Source: JBHIET01 sp046760785 (GTDB lineage: Bacteria; Chloroflexota; Anaerolineae; B4-G1). Taken from it: a stretch of 13,640 bases of DNA. How positions within the stretch are numbered: the stretch's first letter is position 1; every line of letters begins with the position of its first letter. The DNA lies in the NCBI GenBank assembly GCA_046760785.1, contig JBHIET010000085.1:1-13640 (forward strand), written 5' to 3'. The position numbers and the translations under genes were made by a program. Positions 1 to 6,036 of the stretch are shown piece by piece. The notes beneath the pieces are model-generated. The model was given only the letters and a program-made list of their open reading frames with translations. It did not search any database and had not been told where the DNA came from.

Positions 1-1
1 G

Positions 2-59
2 TTTAGCGCCCGGTGGGGTGAGCAAGCAGCATCAACACCCAAGAGGGAGACTACCCAGT
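2..59. repeat. Left arm of inverted repeat bounding the window
   Basis: Positions 2-13 (TTTAGCGCCCGG) are the exact reverse complement of the last 12 bases of the window. After a dissimilar 19-20 base spacer, positions 33-59 match the reverse complement of 13582-13608 at 24 of 27 bases, beginning CAACACCCAAG. Two conserved blocks around a variable spacer look like the end of a mobile element. This arm meets the IS630 transposase remnant directly and supplies its stop codon (51-53 on the minus strand). Whether it is the tip of an element lying outside the window or a terminal repeat of the whole segment cannot be decided here. Confidence 0.6.
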
Positions 60-548
60 AACGATGCCGGTCAATTCATCGGTACTCAAGACGTGTTCGC
101 CTTTCTTGGCCAGTTCCGGGGCCTGGCGATACAGGGAGTTGATGTCTTCAACCTTCTCGTCGAACTGATCATCGGGGACTGGCGTCAGCCAATAGCGCAC
201 TTGGTGCGGTTTGAGATCAGCATCTTTTTAAGAGCCTCGCCGCATGTCTGGGCGAGATCTGGTCAACGATGCCACGTTTCATGATTTCGTCCGCGATCTC
301 GCGGTTTGTCCAGTGGCTGATGGGGCGTCCCGAGTCCTCCGGGTGCTCACAGGCCATCGCCGTGATCTGGCAAACTTGGTCGGCTGTGATCCGCGCTGGC
401 GCTCCAGGGCGAGGTAAGTCTTCCAGACGTTCTTCAACGCTCAAATCGGCCAGAGGAATTGGTTGCAAGGCCAGCCAGCGGTTGCGCCACGTCCGCGCAG
501 TAATGACGCCGATCTTAAGGTCCCTGGCAATCTGGGCGTTGTTCTTGC
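51..548 (-). pseudogene. IS630-family transposase remnant, 5'-truncated, frameshifted and 3'-truncated
   Basis: Read on the minus strand, the segment encodes the N-terminal helix-turn-helix part of an IS630-type (DDE, Tc1/mariner-related) transposase: a NAQIARDL..ITARTWRNRW segment, then GRPISHWTNREIADEI and SPRHAARLLK. A frame change follows in a run of five T on the + strand (225-229). The reading then continues as DADLKPHQVRYWLTP and reaches VLSTDELTGI, where IS630 proteins carry the first catalytic aspartate. The coding sequence stops there because the repeat at 2-59 replaces the rest. The usual first 40-50 residues are missing, and the 5' edge merges into the DUF4349 gene near 548. With both ends lost and one frame change it cannot make an active transposase. 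Some IS630 elements use programmed frameshifting at A runs, so the frame change may be ancestral rather than decay. Confidence 0.85.
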
Positions 549-836
549 CGTCAGCGTCTGAGCCAGCGCAGTCTCGGTATCGCGCACCACCAGCGACATG
601 TGAACGGCGTAGATGATGAGACGCGGGGTCTGAGCGGGTACAGCCGCCAGTTCGCCCCCCGACTCTGCCACCTGTTCAGCGGGGGCATACGGCACAGCGG
701 CATACTCGAGATTGCTCGTGATGCCAGAGAAGACGTTGCCTATCACGGGGCCGATGAGGGCAAGCAGGACGACGACGAGCAGCCCTCCTATCAACAAAGA
801 GGGCAACACGAACTTCCAAGGGATTCTTTTGAGCAT
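549..836 (-). pseudogene. DUF4349-type membrane protein gene, 3'-truncated by IS630 fragment
   Basis: The minus-strand frame opens at 836 with MLKRIPWK, one strong hydrophobic segment (about residues 9-35, rich in L, V and I), then a linker and RLIIYAVHMSLVVRDTETAL. The last stretch resembles the start of the DUF4349 domain, in which an N-terminal anchor precedes an extracytoplasmic domain. About 95 residues survive. From near 548 the same frame runs through IS630 DNA in the wrong frame and ends at 441, so the 44 or so extra codons are junk. The start lies 11 bases past the stop of the metallophosphoesterase, so the two probably formed an operon. Function of the family is unknown. The identification rests on the anchor plus the RLIIY..LSLVVRD-type segment and is moderate. 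Confidence 0.6.
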
Positions 837-847
837 CTCTGCCTCCT

Positions 848-1576
848 TTAGCGTCCCACCTCCAGCCGCTCGATGAGGCGGCGGGGAAGGCCCCGGGCGC
901 GCATCCGTTCCTGGGTAATCTCCACCGGGTAGGCGACACGACGGAATTCCCAGGTCATGTTCTCCGCGTCGAGCACCGCGTAACTGGCGTGCGGGTTGCC
1001 ATCACGAGGCTGGCCTACGCTGCCTGGGTTGATGATCATACGGCGCGACTCAAGTGCAAGAGGTTCGGAGAAGGGAGGTACCAGCGTTTCACAGCGTCGC
1101 CGCTGCTCGTCTAGCTCGAAGGCGATCGGTATGTGGGTATGCCCCACCAGACAGATAAAGGTGGAAAAATACGCAAAATTGGCATAGGCCAGATTAGCGT
1201 CGAGTATATACTCCCACACCGGCTCGCGAGGGCTGGCGTGGGCCAGGTAGAAACCATTTTGCTCCCCGTGGGTGGAAAGCCTGTTCAGATAATCGTGCGC
1301 TGCAGGCGAGAGTGCCGTCTGAGTCCATGCGTTGGCGGCGCGAGCGTCGGTGTTGAAACTGCTGAGATCCAGTTTTCCCATCACGGCCCAGTCGTGATTG
1401 CCCGCCAGGCTGATGTGAGGGAAGTCTTGAATGCGTTCGATACATTCGTTGGGATTGGGACCGTAGCCCACCAAATCGCCCAGGCACCAGATCTCGTCAA
1501 ATGCTGGCGCATCAGCCAGTACGGTTTCCAGAGCTGCCAGGTTAGAGTGAATATCGGATATGATCAGATAGCGCAC
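848..1576 (-). CDS. Metallophosphoesterase (calcineurin-like, YfcE/MJ0936-type)
   Basis: A 242-residue cytosolic protein with the full set of two-metal phosphoesterase motifs: D8-x-H10 near the N-terminus (LIISDIHSN), GDLVGYGPNPNE at 33-44, GNHD at 59-62, a histidine at 113 (LAHASP) and GHTH at 145-148. Length and motif spacing fit small bacterial phosphodiesterases of the YfcE/MJ0936 group; the physiological substrate cannot be named. I chose the GTG at 1576 because the family starts a few residues before the DIH motif and GGAG lies about 10 bases upstream. The open frame continues to an ATG at 1747, but that stretch is not family-like and overlaps a coding-like relic on the other strand. 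It is followed after 11 bases by the truncated DUF4349 gene. It looks like ordinary host DNA, not part of the CRISPR locus. Confidence 0.9.
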   Translation of the reverse strand: MRYLIISDIHSNLAALETVLADAPAFDEIWCLGDLVGYGPNPNECIERIQDFPHISLAGNHDWAVMGKLDLSSFNTDARAANAWTQTALSPAAHDYLNRLSTHGEQNGFYLAHASPREPVWEYILDANLAYANFAYFSTFICLVGHTHIPIAFELDEQRRRCETLVPPFSEPLALESRRMIINPGSVGQPRDGNPHASYAVLDAENMTWEFRRVAYPVEITQERMRARGLPRRLIERLEVGR

Positions 1577-1603
1577 GGTATCGTTGCTCCATAATGAGAA
1601 TAG

Positions 1604-1729
1604 GCATATTATATATCTACTCGGTGGTATTGCCAATTCCAAGAAGTCAACTTCACCTTCAACGTCCGCGACTTCGTCGTCCTGGCAGACCGCTACCCCT
1701 GGCGTGTATCCGAAGAGAATCGCCCTTGA
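1604..1729 (+). pseudogene. Possible C-terminal relic of an unidentified gene
   Basis: The + frame ending at the TGA 1727-1729 reads QFQEVNFTFNVRDFVVLAD, then a short tail with RYPWRV. Third codon positions in the 1640-1700 stretch are almost all C or G, as in true genes of this window and unlike the AT-rich bases just before. There is no start codon or ribosome binding site, and a stop lies at 1601-1603, so at most about 40 codons of a 3' end remain. I do not recognise the family. Chance cannot be excluded. Confidence 0.25.
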
Positions 1730-1850
1730 TCTCCCATACTCCCACACCTTCCCCCCCTTTCTGCCCCTTGCCCTCTTGCTCTTTGCCCCTCACCCAATCC
1801 CATTCCCTACTCCCTGTTCCTTACTGCATACTCCTGGCCCAAATCCACAA
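1730..1850 (+). repeat. Pyrimidine-rich low-complexity tract
   Basis: About 120 bases are strongly skewed to C and T on the + strand, with recurring CTCCCA, CCCTT and TTCCC units and a run of seven C at 1752-1758. The tract has no start, ribosome binding site or codon-like pattern. It is intergenic filler between the metallophosphoesterase and the CRISPR locus. Confidence 0.6.
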
Positions 1851-1939
1851 TCACATCTTTGCGAATCTCCCCGCTACAATTTGCGTAAAACAGGAATATG
1901 AGTACACTTACAGGGAGACCCTTTCATAATCTGTCCAAA

Positions 1940-2330
1940 AGACGTCACTACTCAGCCTGAGCAGCGTAGATCGTTTTCCAGGCTCGTAGCCCCCGTCTCG
2001 GGGGCGTCTCGAGCGCAAAACGGCACGGCAAAGTGGTCATCTACCGCATACGACGTCCCCGGGACGGGGACTTGGAGCTTGGGGTGAGTAGTTGCCAAAA
2101 GGCTGCGGAAGTCTGCCGTCTGGCATTTCGAAGGCAGAATCAGCCCCATGTGGCGTCAAAAGCCACCAGACGGAGCACCTTCGAGACTTCCGCAGTCTGG
2201 CAGTTTGAATTGCGAAAGGCTCTCTTACAGTGAAAAAGCCCCGGGCTCCGCAACAGCCGCGAGGCAATTCCCAAGGCGGTAGGGGCCGCCCTGGAGCATA
2301 GCATTCTACCACAAGGCCCGCCACCGTCAA
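1940..2330. other. Gene-free region rich in GC hairpins
   Basis: No open frame here has a start signal or family-like content. The region is dense in inverted repeats: GCCCCCG-TCT-CGGGGGC at 1989-2005, CGTCCC-C-GGGACG at 2054-2066, the long two-part stem at 2103-2195 (listed separately) and GGCGG/CCGCC at 2275-2290. A short AGCC-CGG-GGCT stem followed by T residues on the minus strand (about 2227-2241) is terminator-like but weak, and no minus-strand gene lies upstream of it. Structured intergenic repeats or the remains of a small non-autonomous element are the likeliest explanations. Confidence 0.45.
2103..2195. repeat. Long imperfect stem-loop, possible MITE-like or dispersed repeat
   Basis: CTGCGGAAGTCT (2103-2114) is the perfect reverse complement of AGACTTCCGCAG (2184-2195). 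Inside it CCGTCTGG (2116-2123) pairs perfectly with CCAGACGG (2166-2173). Innermost, GTGGC (2150-2154) pairs with GCCAC (2162-2166), competing at one base with the middle stem. The 3' arm alone also folds on itself (AGACT..AGTCT, 2184-2198). Nested arms of 12 and 8 bp within 93 bases are far beyond chance. Confidence 0.6.
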
Positions 2331-2552
2331 GGCCTGTGCTCGGCCGAAGAATAGTGCAGCGGGCGTTTTCTATTTGTATCTCATCGCCAGATCATCTGGG
2401 CAGGGAATCACCGTGCGGAAGGAAGCAGGTAACCACCGACTCATCCCCGATAAGATTGGAGCATAAGCCCCTTTCCCAGGCATTTCCGGCCCCAAGTAAG
2501 CCCGGGTTATCGCATGCCAAGAACTCGTGCAGGGCAGCAAAGGATAATATCA
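2331..2552. other. Upstream region of the CARF-HTH gene
   Basis: This stretch presumably carries the promoter of the CARF-HTH regulator, but no clear -35/-10 pair stands out. Its one notable element is the 13-bp palindrome CCAGAT-C-ATCTGG at 2387-2399. I found no copy of the ATAGGGAA-type operator seen at 3416-3457, so autoregulation through that site is not supported. No gene is visible. Confidence 0.4.
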
Positions 2553-3419
2553 GTGACCTCACGTGTAAGGCCAGCGGTCCTCATTGCTCCAATAAGCACA
2601 AAGCCCCAACTGCTAACCATCGCCCTTGATCTTCTGCTGCAACAGGGGGAGAACGTACGGGAAGTCGTAATCCTACACACTACCCTTGACCGGCGAGCGA
2701 CCTGCGCTTCTGTGGCCCGGCTAGGTGAGGAATTTCCTGAGAGTTACCCCCACGTCCGGCTCCGCCCCATCTGCCTCTGCGACGAGCGGGGCATTCCCCT
2801 AAGAGACATAGATAGTGAGCCGGCATCCCGCGAGGCGTTCCGCGTTCTTTACCGCGAAGTGAAGGCGGCGAAGCAAGGTAACTGCCGCGTGCACCTTTCC
2901 ATCGCCGGAGGACGCAAGATCATCGCCGTCTACGCTATGGCAGTAGCACAGCTCCTCTTCGATGCTGAAGACCGGGTCTGGCATCTCTTCTCTGTCCCCC
3001 CACTCATCGAGAGCCAAGCCCTCCATCCAAGACCAGGCGAAGCTGCCCTGATCCCGGTGCCTGTCTTGCGCTGGTCAGAAATCAGCCCGGCGCTCACCGA
3101 CTTGGTCTTGAGCGACGACCCTTTCGAAGCCCTGCGGCGTCAGGAGGAACTGCTTCGGGCCGACGCTCTGCGGCTGGCGCGGGAGTTCGTCGAGCGGGAG
3201 CTCAGTCCGGCAGAGCGGGAGGTTGTGCAACTGGTCGTCTGTGATGGACTCACCGATGCCGAGATCGCGGAGCTCACCTGCCGCAGCGTCAAAACGGTCG
3301 GTCACCACCTCTCGTCCGCCTACCAAAAGGCTCGTGCCTATTTTGGGCTTGCCCGCGCCGATCGTCATGCACTCACCTCGCTGCTGGCCACGTACTACAT
3401 GCTGGAATGTGACGAATAG
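2553..3419 (+). CDS. CARF-domain sensor fused to LuxR/GerE helix-turn-helix (CRISPR-associated transcription factor)
   Basis: A 288-residue two-domain protein. Residues 1 to about 190 form a CARF-type Rossmann domain: a first strand and loop VLIAPISTKPQLLTIALD, EVVILHT, and the signature HLSIAGGRKIIAVYAM around 115-127. This resembles the Csx14/NE0113 CARF group, which binds cyclic oligoadenylates. Residues 217-266 are a LuxR/GerE-like helix-turn-helix (LSPAEREVVQLV, GLTDAEIAEL, KTVGHHLS). It should therefore be a DNA-binding regulator controlled by the second messenger made by Cas10, comparable in logic to archaeal Csa3 but with a different HTH. I chose GTG 2553 because AAAGGA lies 8 bases upstream and the CARF strand begins just after it; an ATG at 2514 would add 13 residues but has no ribosome binding site. 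Its stop codon lies inside the first of two palindromes upstream of the cas operon. A ring-nuclease activity of the CARF domain is possible but unproven. Confidence 0.82.
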   Translation: MTSRVRPAVLIAPISTKPQLLTIALDLLLQQGENVREVVILHTTLDRRATCASVARLGEEFPESYPHVRLRPICLCDERGIPLRDIDSEPASREAFRVLYREVKAAKQGNCRVHLSIAGGRKIIAVYAMAVAQLLFDAEDRVWHLFSVPPLIESQALHPRPGEAALIPVPVLRWSEISPALTDLVLSDDPFEALRRQEELLRADALRLAREFVERELSPAEREVVQLVVCDGLTDAEIAELTCRSVKTVGHHLSSAYQKARAYFGLARADRHALTSLLATYYMLECDE

Positions 3420-3457
3420 GGAAGATTCCCTATGCTGAGATAGGGAGTGTTCCTGAT
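3416..3457. promoter_or_regulatory. Two tandem 18-bp palindromes, probable operators of the CARF-HTH regulator
   Basis: The first site, ATAGGGAA-GA-TTCCCTAT (3416-3433), is a perfect 8+8 dyad. The second, ATAGGGAG-TG-TTCCTGAT (3440-3457), has the same 18-base layout with three changes from the dyad consensus. Their starts are 24 bp apart. They sit between the CARF-HTH gene, overlapping its stop codon, and the first gene of the cas operon, just upstream of a -10-like TACAAT. A repeated dyad of this size is what a dimeric LuxR-type HTH protein would bind. The dyads are visible; which protein binds them is inference. Confidence 0.65.
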
Positions 3458-3478
3458 GCAACTCGGGACAATATGAGG

Positions 3479-3484
3479 TACAAT
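3479..3484 (+). promoter_or_regulatory. Putative -10 element of the cas operon promoter
   Basis: TACAAT at 3479-3484 is close to the TATAAT consensus. The base pairs 17 upstream (ATGCAA, 3456-3461) make a poor -35, as in activator-dependent promoters. With a start near 3491 the two palindromes would be centred at about -42.5 and -66.5. The 5' leader to the ATG at 3516 would be about 25 bases and contains GGGAG. Confidence 0.4.
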
Positions 3485-3515
3485 TGGCTTGAACGGTTAC
3501 GTCTTGGGAGAGCCA

Positions 3516-3710
3516 ATGGACCACTGTCCTGTTTGCACAGGGACGCTACGGGATGCCGTCGTCGTCTGCTTCTACTGTGGGGAGGAACTACCGCTGCGCG
3601 TCGTCGTCGTGAGCGAGGGCAGCCACGGCGGCGGGTTCGCGATAGTGACAGAGGAGCAGGATATGGCAAAAGAACAAGGAACGAGGAGGGCTACGAGTGA
3701 TGACGAGTGA
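3516..3710 (+). CDS. Small four-cysteine zinc-ribbon-like protein
   Basis: A 64-residue protein starting MDHCPVCTGTL. Four cysteines in two CxxC pairs (C4, C7, C18, C21) make a compact zinc-ribbon or knuckle in the first third; the rest is short, polar and ends in an acidic DDE tail. I chose the ATG at 3516 because GGGAG is 6-10 bases upstream; a TTG at 3489 would add 9 residues. It is the first gene after the putative operator and promoter, and its last 14 bases overlap the start of cas10, so it is probably translationally coupled to it. I do not recognise a family. It could bind nucleic acid or a partner in the Csm complex, or it may be a leader peptide that sets cas10 translation. Confidence 0.5.
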   Translation: MDHCPVCTGTLRDAVVVCFYCGEELPLRVVVVSEGSHGGGFAIVTEEQDMAKEQGTRRATSDDE

Positions 3711-6036
3711 CCGAACACATCTGATAGCGCTGGCAGGGTTGCTGCGCAACGTGGAGCGGTTCGCGCAGCGGGCCAACCATCCAAGTGAAGAAATCGCCTG
3801 GATAGGCGGCGAATACACCGGCATGCTCCAGGAGCGTGAGGCCAAGATCATCACACTGGCCGACCGTCTCGCGGCCGCGAGGCGGTCGGAATCAGAAAGC
3901 GATGCCTGGCAACTGGCTTCGATCTTTTGTCAGATCGGAGAAGAGGACAAACGCCCGCCTCAACAGTTCTGGCCTCTGAAGCCCCTCGCGCTGAGCGACG
4001 ATGCCCTGTTTCCCGGCGACGCACTACCGGCCAAAGATGCGACCAGTGCCCACGGCGTGCTATGGACGGGCTTTGCCGAGGCCGTGCAGGAGCTGACGCC
4101 TGACGATCTGCCAGCCTACCTGGAGAGGCTCTATTACGCGCTGCAACGCTTCGCCTGGTGCGTACCTCTCGCCTACGAGGGCCTGCCGGGCGTATCCCTC
4201 TTCGACCACAGCCGCACCACGGCCGCGCTGGCTGCCTCCCTCGCCGACCTCGACGAGGCGCTGATCAAGGATGTACTGGGGGGCAAGCAGCAAACAGAGC
4301 CACTCGTTTTGCTGGTCGGTGGCGATCTCTCCGGCGTACAGGACTTTATCTATACCATCACCGCGCGGGGGGCGGCCAAGGGGCTGCGCGGGCGCTCCTT
4401 CTACCTGCAACTCCTCACCGAGGCGGTCGCCCGCTTTATCCTGCGAGAGCTAGGGCTGCCGGTCACCAACCTGCTCTATGCCGGTGGAGGGCACTTTTAC
4501 CTGCTGACCCCTCTCGACGCCGAGGGAAAACTGAAGGCGATCCAGGCTGAAGTGAGCCGCAAGCTGCTCCTCCACCATGGCGGCGACCTCTACCTGGCCC
4601 TGGGTTGGACGGAGGTCTCCGCTCAGGACTTTGACCGCGAACACTTTGGAGACAAGTGGCAGGCTGTGTCGCAGCAAATGAACGCCGCCAAACGCCAGCG
4701 CTTCGCAGAACTGGGTGACGCTGAGCTGTTGGGGCGGCGAGTCTTCGGCCCCCTGGGCCAGGGCGGCGACGAGAAAGGCGAGTGCCAGGTCTGCCACTAC
4801 GATGGCCCGGTCAAAGTAGAGCGCGAGGGCACCGACGAAGAACGGCGCATCTGTCGCCTTTGCCGGTCGCTGGAGGAGTTGGGCACCCATCTGCGCGACG
4901 CCGATTACCTCCTGCTGGGCGAGGTGGAGCCCGAGGATACAGCACAGCGGTCCGGGTACGCGGAAGCCCTGAGAAGTTTCGGCGTCGCCTTGGGACTCAC
5001 TGTGGACGACGGGAGTGCGGTTCTCCCCCTGCCCGATACGGTCCAGCGAGCCACACTCCTGGCAATGCGCGACCTGCCGGATGTGGCCGGGATAGCCCGG
5101 CGCATCTCTCAGAAGCTCGGCTGTCCCGTCGCCCACGGCACCCGTTACACCGTCAACGTCACGCCGCGCAAGCCCAATGGTGACATCGCCACTTTCGACT
5201 GGTTGCAAAAGCAATGCCGGGGAGTCAAGCGCCTGGGCGTGCTACGGATGGACGTGGACGACCTGGGCGACCTGCTCCGCTGGGGCATGCAAGAGGCCAC
5301 CCTCTCCCGCGTGGCTTCGCTCAGCTTCGCCCTCTCCCTTTTCTTCGAGGGCTGGATGGGGGAGCTCTGCCGCCGCGCCAACCGCGATGCCGGGGTGGAC
5401 AAAGTCTATGCCATCTATTCCGGCGGTGACGATCTCTTCATTGTCGGCGCGTGGGACGCGCTGCCAGGATTGGCGGACACCATCCGTCAACACCTGGCCA
5501 GCTTTGCGGCGCACAACCGCGCCGTGCACATCTCCGGCGGCCTCACGCTCCACGCCGGTAAGTACCCCCTTTACCAAGCCGCCGCCGACGCCGAAGATGC
5601 CCTGGGTGCAGCCAAGGACACGGAACGGCCGGAGGGACACAACAAAGACGCCTTCGACTTCCTGGATGTGACCATTCCCTGGGAGGAGTTTGACGCCATA
5701 CGCCAAGAACAGGAAAACCTGGTAAGGGACGTGACTGCCGCGGACGAGGGTGGGCTGGGCATCTCCCACGCGCTGCTACGGACGCTGCTCCGCCTCCACA
5801 CCCGCTACACCGACGCCGTCTACAAACACGGCAAACCCCGCTGGGGTCCCTGGATGTGGCGCGGTGCCTACTTCCTCAGGCGCATGGAGGAGCGCTACAA
5901 GGAGGGTGAAAAAGCTCAGAAGGAGATCAAGCGCATTCGGGAGTCTCTGGGACGGAATGAGTTTCGATACATCGAGACGCTGGGCCCCGCAGCCCGTTGG
6001 GCCGAACTCCTCACCAGAAAGGAAAGTGAAAGATGA
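3697..6036 (+). CDS. csm1: Cas10/Csm1, large subunit of type III-A effector, with degenerate HD domain
   Basis: A 779-residue Cas10 (usual Csm1 length about 750-850). In the type III-A complex Cas10 is activated by target RNA and makes cyclic oligoadenylates from ATP. The second Palm domain is intact: MDVDDLG at 518-524 and SGGDDLF with GGDD at 576-579. A zinc finger uses C363, C366, C386 and C389. The N-terminal HD nuclease domain is not intact: where Csm1 proteins normally have LLHDIGKF, this one has LLRNVERF (R17-N18), and the next histidine region is also lost, while the later SLFDHSRTTAA (167-177) and ADRLAAARR remain. Single-stranded DNase activity is therefore probably absent. GTG 3697 is directly followed by ATG 3700, either of which may start; GGAGG lies 7-10 bases upstream. 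It overlaps the zinc-ribbon gene upstream and shares ATGA with the next gene. Confidence 0.95.
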   Translation: MMTSDRTHLIALAGLLRNVERFAQRANHPSEEIAWIGGEYTGMLQEREAKIITLADRLAAARRSESESDAWQLASIFCQIGEEDKRPPQQFWPLKPLALSDDALFPGDALPAKDATSAHGVLWTGFAEAVQELTPDDLPAYLERLYYALQRFAWCVPLAYEGLPGVSLFDHSRTTAALAASLADLDEALIKDVLGGKQQTEPLVLLVGGDLSGVQDFIYTITARGAAKGLRGRSFYLQLLTEAVARFILRELGLPVTNLLYAGGGHFYLLTPLDAEGKLKAIQAEVSRKLLLHHGGDLYLALGWTEVSAQDFDREHFGDKWQAVSQQMNAAKRQRFAELGDAELLGRRVFGPLGQGGDEKGECQVCHYDGPVKVEREGTDEERRICRLCRSLEELGTHLRDADYLLLGEVEPEDTAQRSGYAEALRSFGVALGLTVDDGSAVLPLPDTVQRATLLAMRDLPDVAGIARRISQKLGCPVAHGTRYTVNVTPRKPNGDIATFDWLQKQCRGVKRLGVLRMDVDDLGDLLRWGMQEATLSRVASLSFALSLFFEGWMGELCRRANRDAGVDKVYAIYSGGDDLFIVGAWDALPGLADTIRQHLASFAAHNRAVHISGGLTLHAGKYPLYQAAADAEDALGAAKDTERPEGHNKDAFDFLDVTIPWEEFDAIRQEQENLVRDVTAADEGGLGISHALLRTLLRLHTRYTDAVYKHGKPRWGPWMWRGAYFLRRMEERYKEGEKAQKEIKRIRESLGRNEFRYIETLGPAARWAELLTRKESER

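Noticed and set aside
1577..2552. Possible CRISPR array in the long gene-free region
   Set aside because: The repeats are inverted hairpins, not equally spaced direct repeats of 24-40 bases.
2514..2552. ATG 2514 as start of the CARF-HTH gene
   Set aside because: No ribosome binding site precedes it and the added 13 residues are not CARF-like. GTG 2553 has AAAGGA at good spacing.
2033..2629. Several short open frames in the hairpin-rich region
   Set aside because: None has a start signal or protein-like composition, and they cross strong palindromes, so they read as chance frames.
4450..5214. 254-codon minus-strand open frame opposite cas10
   Set aside because: The + strand encodes the conserved zinc finger and Palm region of Cas10 here; the antisense frame has no recognisable domain.
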